A program made the position numbers and the translations under genes. The notes beneath the pieces are model-generated. The model was not told the DNA's origin and did not search any database. It saw only the letters and a program-made list of their open reading frames with translations. Below, piece after piece: positions 21,239 to 34,930 of a stretch of DNA of 64,000 nt. Source of the stretch: Riptortus pedestris (Eukaryota > Arthropoda > Insecta > Hemiptera > Alydidae); contig CM032231.1 of assembly GCA_019009955.1 (NCBI GenBank), positions 42,984,501 through 43,048,500 of the forward strand, given 5' to 3'. Positions within the stretch are counted from its first letter, which is position 1; the number at the start of each line of letters is the position of its first letter.

Positions 21239-22218
21239 TCCACGATTGGCATTTTTTAATACTTTGTGGTTTCTCTAATTGGAAACTGTAATAATTAAAA
21301 TTTAATATTTGCCTCTCCATCTCTTTAAATTTTTCCTCTTTAATACATTTTACTAATAACTTTAAAACTGCTATATTTTTGGAGCGTACATTGTGCTTAT
21401 TCATTCACGAAAACTTCACAAAATAGATATAAGACATTTTTTCGCCAAATAATATATTACTTGAAAGATCACAATGAAGGATATAATCAAAAAGCTCTTC
21501 TGCTATTCAGATTTTAGTTGTCCTTTATTCCCGCAGATACTTCGGCGGGCCAAATGTCTGGTATTAAATTTTATTGACGTCCGGAAAATTCCAGGCTTAC
21601 TTACTATCTTTAATGACTTTCGGATCGTTTGATTCATTGGTATGCAAAACCACGGTTCTTACAGATTGCGACGCCATAAAGGCGATAGGTCTTCAATTTT
21701 AACATCGGTTCTACGATTAAAGCACGCATAAAATGTTTTAGTAGCAGCAATAGTCAAATTTACTCGTTTTGTGTATTATATCATGAGGTTCGCATATCGT
21801 GTTAATAAAATTAATTAATTAAACCTTTGCATTTTGGGTTAATAAGACTTTCATTGCGTTGAGTGGGAGGGGGGAATAGGTGTTGAGTTTTAAGACGCTT
21901 CATATTACAATGACAAAATTTTCTAGAGGTGCATAGAAGTCAATTTGAGTTGCTGATATGGTGTCCATAGCTAACGATGATTATGGAACACTCGACGTCC
22001 ACAAAACTCATATCGTACTCTTCTAATAGTTTCAGGTAATTGTAATAATATATAGCGAAAATATGACCCATTTAAATTCACTTAACGCGTTCGGATTTAG
22101 ACGGCGGAAGGTCAACCAAAAACAAATAAAACATCAAATCATTATTATAACCATTTTTATTTCCCTACTAGTTTCGCGCCCACAACTGTAGTTATATCGA
22201 CATGTAACGATTTAGTAT

Positions 22219-22222
<4 letters not shown>
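21239..22222. other. unannotated spacer
   Basis: Single-copy-looking AT-rich DNA. No gene, splice-paired exon or known repeat is recognised. Confidence 0.3.

Positions 22223-22277
<55 letters not shown>
22223..22277. repeat. (TA)n microsatellite
   Basis: A pure TA tract, not in a HINE-like copy. Confidence 0.9.
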
Positions 22278-22280
<3 letters not shown>

Positions 22281-24553
22281 ACATACACACGCCTATAAAA
22301 CGGTAGGCGATATATCCACATCCTACATCAGGCTGTCATGAACCCAAAATCCTGATTTTCCACAGATACAAGCAAGAGTAATGTAAAATTTTGAATAGAT
22401 TCTGTGGTTTGCCTTTGCCTTCAGCATCAGATCATGTAACAAAAAAGGCTTCAAGGAAAAAATTCAATACACAGCAATAGACGCATGGAGAAAGATAATT
22501 TCACTACAATCCTAATCCTCTAAAGAACCATTAGTCTGGATATGCTGTCTAATGATATAAAATGTACTAGCTGATGTAGATCCATAATCAAAAGTATTTA
22601 ATTTGTGAGTAACACATCCAAATAGAAATATATATATTTGTTTACCACAGTACGGCATTTTTTGGCGATGCTTCCTCGTTAATGTACTTGCAGTTAATTC
22701 CAATGGATTATGTTCCTGGAGGTCTCATTCATATTCCTGTAAAACCACATTCTTTTAAGAGAGCCACATCCCATACAGTATCCGTGTAGCTAGCTGTAAA
22801 ACTCACAATTGGACGGATAAAAGGAAGCGAAATTACTATTGGGATCAGTTACGTGAGAAGATACGATAGATGTGAAATCGTGCCTTTTCATTGCAACAAA
22901 TACAGAAACTATCCTAGGTATGGCATAATCTTGTTTAGGGTCTTTCCCAATTGCCCAGGACAGGCCCAATTGAATCGCTACCTTTGGAAACTAAGAATTC
23001 GTGACCATGTTTTTACGTAGTAACCTATTAATCTACGTGAACCTGTAATGAGACATTGGAGACACACAGACGACAAATCCGAGTGAATGCCCAGTAACAG
23101 GAAAGTCCAGATGCCAGATGACGTCTCCGCAGAGAGCAGAATCTACAGAGTTCGAGGTCCACAATCAGTAGTAAATGGTGCTATATGGACTAAATCGACG
23201 CTTAAAGTTGTGTATATTTGCTAGCAACAACATTTGTGGCCTCTATAGTCAAGTTATGCCTTGAATGACGCATGGCTAAAATAATAGAACACGTAGAGCT
23301 CATAGAAATACATCACTTGCATATGAAAGGCTCTTGCGGATAAGACAAATTCTGGAAGAAATTTATCCGCCTCTTATTTTATTTATTTATCTTTTTTTTT
23401 TTGACAGAAAGAAAGATAGTAGAGGGAGAAAGGGATACAGAGACAAAAAAGAGGGAAGGCATAACGACGGGCAATATAGCGGGCCATTGCAGGAAGGCTT
23501 CCCCTCTATCCGTTTCCACCCAGGTCGCATAAAACCACAAAAGCATCACATCATTTTGGGCCGCAAGGGGAGGCTATGACATGGCAATTCCCCTCGCCGC
23601 GGATTGGCGAGCTGGGCTATTAAATAGGGTTGTAAATTAGGGGGTGGGGGCGACACCTCCTCTCCCGCCCAATTTTTCCCGCTAAAAACCTTCCCTTCCG
23701 TTAGTTGCTACGTTTGGAGCTGATATCATCTGATTTGCGTGCTGAAAAAAAAAAAATACGCAGGGCGGGAATACAGCAGTTAAATGATCGCATTCCGGTC
23801 CGGAAGAAATTTATTTCAGCTGGGTGGGTGTTGAAAGATTTGAACAGTCAATGAAATTTAATGCATTAGGTGGAAATTTCTCGTTTCTCCGGTTTTTGTT
23901 TTAATTATTCCTTTTATTATTCTCAAATTTCGAGATATGATACGTAACTTTTTTTTTCTACACCTGTAATTTTCAAATGAAAATCCTCCTCTTACATAAA
24001 CGTTAAAACTTTGTTCAGACAGTAGAAAGCTAAATTCACAATTGGAATTTACACTCAATTTGTATGTAGTGAAGATAAATGACACAAATAGAAAAATACG
24101 GATGGAAAAGAACTAATTGAGATGAATACTTTTTCTTACTAGTACAAAATAGGAGGGGGTCTTATCAAATAAAATGATTCTCACTGAGGTAAGCGGGTTG
24201 GCTATCAGCAGTGGAGATTGGTTAGACAAAAAGAAGTTAATTCCTTAAAATATAACTTTTACCATTGCCACAAAAGAAACGCTCTATATCTGGTAGAGAA
24301 CATTGAAATAATCCAGCAAAGGCGTGTAAATAAAGGCATAATGCGCTAAAACTCACTTGCGGAGTAGTTGAAAAATAGTACATGGTATGGAGTGGAAGCA
24401 GGCCAAGGAATGTGAAACATCAGTTTGAAAAAAAAAAGAAAAAATAAAAAATAAAGTTAAATGATCCATTAGCTACAAATACGGAATTTAGGACTTTTCT
24501 CCTAGATTGGCCAGGGTTGTATAACGAGGTACTTCTCCGTTTATAAATATGTA
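22278..24553. other. 2.3 kb mostly single-copy DNA with a GC-richer island
   Basis: No supported gene. A minus-strand frame (22512-22703) has coding-like content (TSASTFYIIRQHIQTNGSLE), vaguely like a helix-turn-helix of a Tc1-type transposase, but too weak to name. 23430-23720 is a GC-richer island (GCCGCGGATTGGCGAGCTGG, CCTCCTCTCCCGCC) that stands out from its surroundings. Confidence 0.3.
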
Positions 24554-24650
24554 CGGCCATCAATTTCGCCATCAGGTAGGATCGATTTACATTTGTTGAA
24601 ATTTGCCAAAAGTATTACCTCAACAGCTGATATCCCGTGAAGGAAATTGC
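24554..24650 (-). mobile_element. HINE-like left end, old fragment
   Basis: A diverged reverse copy of the first about 100 bp: GTAGGATCGATTTACATTTG, then AGTATTACCTCAACAGCTGA and GTGAAGGAAATTGC match the complement of the left end. Core and right end are absent. Confidence 0.6.
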
Positions 24651-27600
24651 CAAAAGGAGAATTGACAAAGCTGCGACACACATGCTTTATAGCAGGCCCT
24701 TCTATCTCAAAGAGCGAAGTTCCTGAGTACAAGCTGTAGCTCTTTGAGATGTGTCAGTACTCAACTCTATATATACTCTTTCCTTTTTGGGACCTTTTGA
24801 ACGTAAGTTTTCTAGTTGTCTTTAATATAGTTATTATAATTTCACTGGTAAATTATTTAATTTTTGAGTTTTAAATTTATTGTTGTAAAGTTTATGATAG
24901 ATTTTTTTTTCAAGTATATCACTTCTGTGAAGATGTACATTTAAGCACTGTGCATTGCTTGTTTCATGTGGTGCTGTGCTTAGGGTTTCAATTCCATCAG
25001 CTTCTGCAATGATAAAAAATAACAAAAAAACATTATCGGTGCCAGAGCCTCTGGAACTGAAACCATAAATATGCTCCAAATCACATGAAACAAAAATATG
25101 TCACATTTTTTTTTGTGTCAACTTTTGAAGGCTCATTTTAACTCATTTAAAAAGTACAAACATTTACCACAGCATTTGAAATTAAATTAAAATAACTCTA
25201 TAGTGTTAATAAGTGGTACACTTTTCATTAAAATCGAAAGGTCTGAGCACCGATATGGATGAAACTCCAGGTATTTAATGTATTACTCCCAAAATTATAA
25301 TTATTCATAATTAGAGGTTCATGTCCGTCTATCTTTACTAATAAAATAATGAATATATTTTATCTTCAATGTCTAGTACATAAATTTCAATCTATGGCCA
25401 TAGGACTAATTTAGAGCATTTTCCAAAAAAAAAAATTTCCTTGTTTATTCATAGTCATAGATTGAGTCATCTACCGCCCAGCATCCTAGGAGTAACAATT
25501 TTTAATATTCTTTCATGAAGAAACCATACCCAACTTTTGGGCAGATGAGTATAAAAAATGAAAACAAAAAGACAGGTTATAAAAAAGATAGGTTCCCTAA
25601 GTGTTATGACGTAGCTCGGTGAAGAAGTATAATAATGAAAGAAGAGATTTAAAAGCTAAATCCCAGCCGTAATGACGACGTTGCTTGCCTCAGAACCGTG
25701 TTTTGCATAGAAATGAAACGGCAACCCCCCCCCCCCCCTTACAGTTATAGCGTCTTACATTCAGTAGAACTCACACAAAAAAAAGTGCAGCCATATGTAT
25801 ATGCCCAAACGAAATTAAACGAATACGTTTAAAAATACCGACGGAGATTTAATCTGATTCGAAATCCTACAGCAATGGAACGGATTTAAACGGAATGGGC
25901 TAAGAGGATTTGTCTGTTTCTCTGGAGATTTTGTTTGCTGTGTTATTTTCTATCCCAATATTGTATTTTCCTTTCCAATAAAATCCCTCATAAAACAATG
26001 AACATTGTGTCTCACTCTATTTTTATTTTAATACTTAATACCCCTCTAATACATTTTTACAGCTCTGTCATTTTGAACCGAGACCATTATTCTTTTTCTC
26101 ATAGAAAAGATTTTTAACCGGGATTTCTCATGATCATCAGTTCAGGATCTTGGCCACCTGACACTTAAGGCAAGGATATATTGCAGGGTCTAAACCATTC
26201 TGTCTTTCTTTTATTCTCAAAATTTGGAAAACCCAATACATCAGCCTGGGGCTCATGATCTCTCATAACTTATATTCTGCTCACTAAATATCATTTCTAA
26301 AGATTACACTCAAAGCCTATAACTCACTTTTATACTTACACTTTTTGCGAATATCTCAATGTACGATGATTGAATAAAAAAGCGGCAAACTTCCACAATA
26401 ATTGTGCATTTCCCGGGATAGGTACAAGAAATAGGAAATAGTTTTGAATACATTTAGTGATTTAACAAAGTCTTCAAGGGAAAATACCATTCTAAACAGT
26501 AATATTCAACAATTATATAACAATGAAAGCAAGAAGGAAGAAAATTTCACAAGAAGCCTGATCATTTAGAGACCACATGTCCTGGACTAGTGATAAACAT
26601 TATACTAGCAGATCTAGACCCAGGATCTCATTGGCTAACTTCCACAATAAAGTTGGATTACGGTGATAAAGCCCTTTCGATACAGCGCATCAACAAAGGT
26701 GTCCTCGCAACACAAAATTACAATATGAACTATGCATATTATAATAAAAACTAATTGAAAATAAAGGGCAAATCTAAGGTTAAAAACTGCTTCTAAAAAC
26801 TAAGTAACATTTCATTTTGAAATGAATATTTCATGAAACATTTACGATAACAAAATGCATAACAAATCAATACATTATTAAGCCGAAAATTTAAAAACTA
26901 CACATAATTTGTATTTATTTATTTGATGAACTCGCCAACGTGACGATGTTACTCAGACTAATTCATCGTCCATTCAAAAATTTGAAATTTTAAAATAAAT
27001 AAATATAAACGTCTACTAAGTTAATTAAAACAAAATACAATTTAGGAAGCATTAAATTAAAACTATGTAAAACAATAAATAAGTTCATTAGATTCTGGAA
27101 TATAGAAGTCAAATGCACATGTTTATGAATATATTTTACACTTTTGCAATCACTCAGGCACACATTCACACACACACACACATGCAATTTGTCACTTAAT
27201 TTGAAAGAAGTAATTAAAAACGTAGAGGAAGAAATGAATAGAGTTGGTGTGGTTTAAAGTTTATTATAGATGTCAATTTTCTTCAAGTATTTTAAGAGTT
27301 TACATAGTTGAGGGTACCTTCTGTTAATAGTTCTAACAAATACTTCGGTAAGTTGAGTGTTTCAAGTTGTCTGCAGTCAGTCAGGAGAATAAGTTTAAAT
27401 TCAACTAAAATTCCTTAAAATACATGCGCTTACAATTGTAATATACAATATTCAGGAAGTGAGTGGGCCCAAAATAAAATCATTACATTGAATACATATC
27501 GTGCCCTGACGAATACAGTGTTATGAGATTACCAGTTCCTTATTATTTAATATTATGTAATATGGTTAAGAGAATTGGTCCCTAAGAGGTTTAGTTTTGA

Positions 27601-28570
27601 GTAATGTTCATGAAAACAGTGAGTTATAAAAACTGTGCACCATGTATTACAGAATGTATAAATGTCGTTAAATCTGACTGATAAGTTTCCATCTTCATAT
27701 TTTTTTTAGCAAGTCACCCAAATTTCCGGTCTGTTACGTTCCCCCAAATAATCTTACATGACCATCATTAGTTCTGTAACAGTGGCGAGCCTCCAGAGTT
27801 TGACAAGAACCTTTGGAACTCTCATCAAACCATGAAGAAATTTATGATACTTTTCTCTGAGATTTTCTGTATGTTTTGAAATCATTTTCCAATACATATT
27901 CAATACATTGTTTCAGTTTTATGAGCTCAGAATTTAAATTATTGCTTTATTTCTCATCGGTGGGATGTCGAAATTGATGAAGGGTCTTTAGCTATAACTT
28001 GTCAAAAATGAAACAATTGTATTTGACCTGAGAGACAGCAAAAACCAAGGACTAGTGACACGGCAGCTGACGTAAAGCTAATAGGACCTTTCCCGTCACA
28101 GCCAACCGAATAAGGTGGCGAATTGTCAAGCCACTTCTCTTTAAGAACTCCTTTATATTTCATTTTCTTTTGAGTTTTCTTCTAGATGTCTTATAAGAAA
28201 AGGTCATTCCTTCGTTCCGGAAATCCTTGGAGTGTTGAGAATACAAAGGAAACACAGAAGAAAAAATCATGAAATTAACTGTTTTTTTATTTATTTAATC
28301 CAGCTCTATGCCACTGGAACTGATCAAGGCGGACCAACTCTTCTAACTCGCATGTCAACGTAAGAAAAGAAATGATCTCAAAGGTGAACCTTTAGGCGAT
28401 CCTTTTTCATTTATTGAAAGCTCGTGATATTTCTAACGTACAACGATATTATGAACAAGACACTCAAAAACTGGATTTCTTGGTATCCCATAACTTGGTG
28501 ATCTAATTCAAGCAATTTTTGTTCGCAAAGTGAGTTTGAATTAAAGCAGATGAATATCCCTGAAATATAG

Positions 28571-28572
<2 letters not shown>
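24651..28572. other. 3.9 kb single-copy-looking DNA
   Basis: No supported coding frame, RNA gene or interspersed repeat. There is a short poly-C run at 25725-25738 and a small (CA)n at 27167-27182. A splice-like pair around 27317-27355 is too weak to call. Confidence 0.3.

Positions 28573-28627
<55 letters not shown>
28573..28627. repeat. (TA)n microsatellite
   Basis: A pure TA tract in unannotated DNA. Confidence 0.9.
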
Positions 28628-28630
<3 letters not shown>

Positions 28631-30994
28631 CGAACTTTGGCCCCGTAACTTCACTGGCGCGATTTTTTCCTCCTCTTACGGACTAAAGGAACAATTCTAA
28701 TCGCGAAAATAATTCTCCTGGAATTATCCATTTTTAATTTCTGTGAGATCTTGTTTGCTAATTTTGGCATTTTGGTACATATGTGCGTATCTTGTATAAC
28801 TCCAAAACGACTAGCTTTAAAATGCTGAAATTTCATATTAAGACTATTCCACCGTCTAGTTATGCACTTTGACTTTTAATTATATATGACTAAGACGGGG
28901 CGGAAAAGGTGGAAAGGTGGGCGGTAAAAAAAATTTGTAAATGCCTTCGAACCTATTTCATAATGAGGTGATTTGGATATTTATGTTTATTAAAAAAAAA
29001 GTCATTATTTAATCCGGTGTATTGGAACGGAAATATCACTTATTACTATAAAATGAAATCATGTTAAATGAAGTACATCAAAAAATTATGTGGGTTTAAC
29101 TTAAAAGGAGTACAAGGAAGCCACTGAGCTCGCGCGTTAGATTTTTTACTCCAATGAAACTGGTGTTAAGTATCAAAAACGTATGATTCCATGAAGAGTT
29201 GGCGGATTCTTTACTAGGATGTAACAACTGTCATGGCGGTCCCTTGTTTGGGGATAATGCAGAAACATATTCTTACGTTTGTTACAAAAATAATAAACTT
29301 TGATTACAATGGGGTCTTTTAGCAAAATTAAACACACCACACACTTTTTTCGACGATCACTCCTCACTTTCACACAATTGATAAAGTATTCATCAGCTCT
29401 AATCACAATATACACTGTTAACGACTTGATGTTATTGCACAGCACTATAATTCGCGATCACGTGAATCACTGATGTTCACAAAACACGACACTGCACTGA
29501 TCTTGACTAAGCATCGCACTGCACTCAAACTAAAAGTCACTGTTCACTAAAAGCTGCTTTAAAAGCTCATCTATAGTTCACTGGTAAGAACACTGAGGAC
29601 TGACTGACTGTCGGGCGACTTCAAAAACCGGCAACGGCTCTAGAACGGTCCAGGCGGCGACTTGAGGCCCGTGGATTGGTGGGTGGTGAGTTCGTCGTCT
29701 AGACTGGTCTAGATCCCTTGGCCGGACATATTTTGCAGGGATGCCTTCGTTCTCTTTGTTCTTCATAAAAACGTGATTAACTGTACGTAATTTTCGAAAC
29801 AATAGAACGATTTAATACTTATGTATAGTATGTTTTTATTTGCTTTATTTTTCAAATCCTGGTACTCTAATTTTATCCATCCCTTAAAGTATTTCAATTG
29901 AGAAAAGCTGAAAAGTTCTAGAGATTCAGCTGAAACGTTTTCACACAAGCGAAGTATGAAAAATTGTTAGTAGGTCTGGCTTAGATAAGGACCACTATTT
30001 GAAACAGTGAGGAGAGAGGGAATGGTTAATAGTGACGAAGGGACTGGATGGCAGCTCACTATCCTGTCAGGGTTGGGGTTTTGTAGGGACATGCAGGTCA
30101 AAGCGGCAAACCAATTAACGGATGAAAATGGGGGGGAAATAGGGGAAGGTGGCCTCATATCCGGTCAGTAATGACGTCACTAACGGTTCCGAGTGACACG
30201 TTTCCGGCGGGCAGGGGGGATTACACTAAACTTGGTAAGCCGTGACGTCGGCACTCGTTTCGGTAACGGCCAATTAGAGAAGGCCCCGCACGTCTGTCAC
30301 ATCCTTTCAACCAACACCTTTCTTTCCCTTTCTCCCGCTATTTTTTATCACTCCTTTCTCGCCAACTTTTTTCATAGCAGATCAATCTAATCCTGGCCAA
30401 ATCCTATTACTCCGCAACCATGTATGTCCATCACATATCTCGCCAGGAGACATACCACTCAGGCTGACTTCTAGTAGAGGTGGCCAACAATTAGATAAAG
30501 TGTTTCGTCATTAGTAACGTGTTTGTCTTTAATATAAATTGGCGATGAGCCTAGTTGATCTAAAGAAAATTTTGTCTTTAATTAAATATTGTACAATTAA
30601 AAGATCGAGAATGATATAGATTGTAATACGTGAATCTATAATGTAATGAAGTAGATAAAAGTTAGGCTATTTGTTACAATTTTGAATATATGAACAAATT
30701 CGGTAAGTGGATAAATCATAACTATGGTGAATTTGTCATACGCTATAATGTCTTTCTCCAGGTTAGTTCTTAACAATAACAATAAATGTATATAGTTAGC
30801 ATTAATATTAAATAATTTGTACGAAATCAAGAATGAATTTCATTTATTTTTCTTTTAAAGACCTGAACGTTAATTGTTACTAACAAGCAATTTCTATTCA
30901 ATGACTGCCTCGTAACTTACGGCTTTGACTACGTGTTATACTCTGCTATACTTAGTAAGGTTTGGCATTTTTCATACTGGCATCTATTGTTGCC
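28628..30994. other. unannotated DNA with a GC-richer segment
   Basis: No supported gene. 29970-30330 is GC-richer than its surroundings and contains the CRE-type motifs listed separately. Several open frames here lack recognisable domains. Confidence 0.3.
30172..30250. promoter_or_regulatory. pair of CRE/ATF-type motifs
   Basis: A full palindromic TGACGTCA at 30172-30179 and TGACGTCG at 30243-30250 lie 71 bp apart in a GC-richer segment (CGTTTCCGGCGGGCAGG between them). TGACGTCA is the binding site of CREB/ATF bZIP proteins. No promoter, start site or gene is visible nearby, so function is a guess. Confidence 0.25.
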
Positions 30995-31303
30995 ATCTCC
31001 TTAAGTACTATTAAGGAGTGGCCATCGAGCCATAGGAGTACTAGACGGGAGGAAGTTGTTCTTGCCAGACTCAGGATCGGCCACACATACCTGACACATA
31101 GACACTTAATGACAAGGACTGATAACCCTATATGCAAATACTGCAACAAACACCTAACGATAAAACACATACTGACAGACTGCATCCAACGAAAAAACCT
31201 TCACATACCCCACGATATGGCAGAACTATTAACTGACAGCAGCCAATATATTCCACAAATACTCACGTATCTAAAACACATCAAAATTTACAAAAACATA
31301 TAA
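30962..31303 (+). pseudogene. reverse transcriptase polyprotein C-terminus
   Basis: An open frame of 113 codons; homology to the related copy at 63176 begins near codon 15 and covers the rest. Motifs: RREEVVLARLRIGHTYLTH, then CKYCNKHLTIKHILTDC, the CxxC...H...C zinc motif found after the RNase H region in Jockey/I-group ORF2 proteins. It ends LTYLKHIKIYKNI and stop. Endonuclease, reverse transcriptase and RNase H catalytic parts are missing by 5' truncation. The first codons are flanking sequence. Confidence 0.75.
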
Positions 31304-31838
31304 TACAAAATAGAATAGGTCTACAGCATACCTAAAAAGATTTAAAAAGGTTAACTTTTATTATATTCTTTGGACAAAGCACGGATATGAGAAAGAATCA
31401 GATATTAAAGAAATATTTTCCATAATATAAAAGTACAAAAAAAGGTAAGCACATGAAGAAGTAAATATATCATACTAATAATGCCCATCACCATCGTTGT
31501 GGGCACACATCACACTGTGGGGGAAACTAAATAAATAAAATAAAACAATAAATAAATATAAAAAATAAGAATAACATAATTTTTTTTTTTATTAAAACCA
31601 TTTTAAATTGTTGTCTTTATTACTAGTCTAATGTTTATTTATGTTTGTTTACGTCTTATGTTTATTAATTGTCATTATTACTAGTATTTAATGATTATTT
31701 GTTGTATTTAATTTTTTATTTGTTGTTTCAATTTTTGTTATTTATCTATAATTTTGTTTCAAATTTACATTGTGAAGCTTTGTGCCCAATCGCCAAGATG
31801 CGGGTGCTCCTGTATAAATAAAATAAAAAATATATTGT
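31000..31838 (+). mobile_element. non-LTR retrotransposon 3' fragment (Jockey/I-like)
   Basis: A 5'-truncated element consisting of the end of ORF2 (to 31303) and a T-rich 3' UTR of about 530 bp that ends near CGCCAAGATGCGGGTGCTCC and a TAAATAAAATAAAA tail. The same family occurs reversed at 62787-63614: both have GGGGGAAAC/GGGGGAGAAAC in the UTR and a similar terminal box. No target duplication was found for this copy. Confidence 0.7.
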
Positions 31839-33373
31839 TGTTAAGTTTGATTCCTGCTTCATTTACGTTGTTTTGTCCTATTGTTTTTAAAATGAATCGT
31901 AATTCCGTCAGAAATGAGACTACAATTAACTTTGAAAAACCATGCTACGAAACTAGCATGTAGATATAGTAGTCAGGTTGTACATTCAAAAACACATAGC
32001 ACAATACAGCATCCGTTACATTGGCAAGTCGCATGAATACCCCTAAAGCTATGCAGAACAAAATTATTTGTCTACTTCTTCTTTTAATATTACAATTTAA
32101 AAGCTTCTTTGATGAATCTTAATAATTTAATCAAGCATTGTCAGTGATATTCAGTTCAAAAAACGTAAAACTTAGTCGTATGTTATTTATGAGTTTCTGA
32201 TTCATATGTATTTCGCTTGCTGTAAAACAGTAATACTCTGCCCTATTTAGGAGAGTTGTGGACAGTTCTAACTTATGTTTTTATCTTTTTATCAGCGCGT
32301 TACTACAATGATAATAAATCATTTCTCCTGTAGATCATTGCCTATAAGCTGGCTAGCATTAAATGTAATCCAAAATTTTTACATAGGATACGAAAGTGAA
32401 GTATTCTTGCAGACATCTTTCTTTTTAACACCCTCAGACCTATATTTAAAAATATAAAATACAAGACTGAACAAATACTGGTTCAGTGGATTGTCATGGC
32501 TGTGACAGCTACCTTATTACCTCTTCCCTTAGGAAGGATGTCTGTATACTGATGTGGTTAAACAGTGTGTCATATATAAAGATTTTAGCTTGCGTCTTCC
32601 CTGTCCAGTGATGGAGCCTGCAGTATCCATCACTCATCATTATATTTATCATATAGTTGTTTTTTTTTTTGGTCGTACATTTTATTAGGGCTAATTTATT
32701 TTATTGGTTTTGCATTAATTGGGAGAATTTTAATTAAATACTCTATTTCCTCAATTAACCAAAAACAAGTTGTTTTCCTGATAAAAGAGGCCCGTAATTA
32801 GCTATTAAGATTTAGGTTTCATCGGTAAATACGATAATTCATTGTGAAGTTATTTATATTTCGCGTACCACATTTCAGCGTTTGTCATTTATGCCCGATG
32901 ATTGAAAAGGACTAAAAACGTAAAACATTGATTTCGGCAGCAAGAGTATGGTGCTTTCTGCCATATTATTTTTTTTCACTTATAAATTTGTATATGGATA
33001 GATCAAGAAGTTAATTGCCTTTAAACTATCTAAATAATTAACAGTAAAATTACTACCTATATTTAAATATCACAATGGGGTGAAAATCCCCCTGACTGCA
33101 CACCAGAGGAACAATAGTAAAACTGAAGAAATAATATAAAAAAATAACCCCAATGCTAATAATAGAAAGGAAATGTAGGAAGTGCCTGATTAGAGCAGTA
33201 TAGCCTAGACCAAATTGTCTATTGGTTTTATCCTGTAAATGTTTTGTTTTTATTGTTTTGTGACTGTTGACTATGCTATGTTTGTTATTTAGTTTAAAGC
33301 TTTTTATTTGTCAGAAAGCACTGACGATGGAGTGAAGCCTCTCGAAGTGCACTTTGCATAAATTAAAAAAAAG
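31839..33373. other. unannotated spacer
   Basis: AT-rich DNA. No exon-like structure. A retroelement-like motif (CTGACGATGGAG to CTCTCGAAGTGC) lies at 33319-33352 just before the next HINE-like copy. Confidence 0.3.
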
Positions 33374-33973
33374 GTCTGTCACTCAGGGGCCACGTATTTG
33401 TATTTATCTCAAAAAGTAAAAGTTGAATAAGAACAATATTTGGTATTTATGTTTCAAATAATGAGCTTCGTAGTATCAGCTTATTCTTAGTTTGACATAA
33501 GTAGGAGGGGGGGGGGTAACTCAACGACGAAAACAACAAAGTGCAAATATCTCAGTTAATAATCAAGATAACGAACACGTACATAAAAACATTTATAGAA
33601 CATTAAATTTGCAATAAGATTGGTGTTATACTATTTTTCGACCCGACGCATAAAAACGGAGATATTAAGATTTTCGAAATTCCTCTTCTCCAAATCCCCC
33701 TCAGATTTTGAAATCCACTCGGCTAATCCTCCCCCCCCCACTCTTCCCAATCCAGCCATTCACGAACTTGATCTTTATTTTTATATGAAATATGGAGTTT
33801 GGTAACTATTAAACTAAAATTACGACCTCTAGAGAGGTAACAAACAAATATATATAAAAAAATATTGAACGGACCTCATTTTCGTCTTCTTCTAAGTAGG
33901 ATCGATGGACATTAGAGGAAATCGAGTCATGAGTATTACCTCGATAGCTCATTTCTCTTAAGTAAAATCTGCT
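33374..33973 (-). mobile_element. HINE-like element, old reverse copy
   Basis: A 600-bp diverged copy. Its right end GTCTGTCACTCAGGGGCCACG lacks the segment between the stem-loop and the GCAAATACG module. The core is clear (ACGAACTTGATCTTTATTTT, ATTACGACCTCTAGAG), and (TA)n is reduced to a few units. It ends ATCTGCT after TCTCTTAAGTAAA. Confidence 0.7.
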
Positions 33974-34859
33974 AACACTAGCAGAGGAAACTGCATTTTT
34001 ATTGATCCTGGTAATATATTACATTACGTAACTTCATATGATGCATCTCTAGGATTGTACATTATTTCCTAACATACATCCAGGTATACTGGGCTCAGTG
34101 AGCAGACTGTCCAAAAAGGAAATATTGTTGTTCTTAGCAATGTAAAATATAATTTCTCCCCCCACCCAAAAGCGTCACATTGAGTGTATTTGAATGTTCA
34201 TGTCACGAAATGTTGTAATCTGGACGGTGAGCATATTTAATATTTAACCTTAATTCTGTCGGGTGAATACAAAGCAAAAAGTGAGGGGCCGAAGGCGTAG
34301 CCATTTAGGCGATAGTGGTGGACGTGAGGGAGGCCAGTAATAGCTTAATGCGAGAGCCTCATTCGAATTCACCCCCGGCCCTCCCCTATCGAAGGCTGTC
34401 GGCTTCAAAGCGCCATTTTTTTGCCCGGGGCCTTTTCGGCCCTTGGATTAACATAGCCCACAAACGAGGATATAACGCTATCAGCTGGCCTAATCATTGT
34501 CTTTCTAACTGCTTTTAAATAGGTTTGCATGCAGGTTTCGGAGGCTCCCTCTATCGTCAGATCCCAAATAAATGGCCCGTTTTTGTATTACCCGATGGGG
34601 TACGGGGATCCCACATTCATCCATTCCAATCCGAATTAACTTGCGTAAATTCATTTGATTGATTCTTCTCTAGCAACCACAGAGATTACTTCATTAAAAA
34701 CGGTCTAATGTATTCTCTGAAATCATTTAATTCATGGCTTGCTCTAACATTATGAAGGTGATTGATTTTTTTTAAAATTCCAAACACTCATTAGCGTTTC
34801 TAAATGTTCTAGTTACTATATTGATATTGATTGTACACATAGTTTGTAAAAAAAGGCAA

Positions 34860-34862
<3 letters not shown>
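33974..34862. other. unannotated DNA with a GC-richer island
   Basis: 34260-34620 is GC-richer and repeat-free: GAGGGGCCGAAGGCGTAGCC, TTGCCCGGGGCCTTTTCGGC, GGTTTGCATGCAGG. It carries no convincing coding frame. It could be a constrained noncoding element; that is inference from composition only. Confidence 0.3.

Positions 34863-34922
<60 letters not shown>
34863..34922. repeat. (TA)n microsatellite
   Basis: A pure TA tract immediately left of a HINE-like copy; it may be the tract of an older copy into which that one inserted. Confidence 0.9.
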
Positions 34923-34927
<5 letters not shown>

Positions 34928-34930
34928 AAA

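Noticed and set aside
22512..22703. Tc1-like helix-turn-helix in a minus frame
   Set aside because: Only a loose resemblance over about 18 residues, with no terminal repeats, no TA duplication and no catalytic region.
27318..27355. Splice-like pair around GTAAGTTG
   Set aside because: The acceptor is poor and the segment is only about 40 nt.
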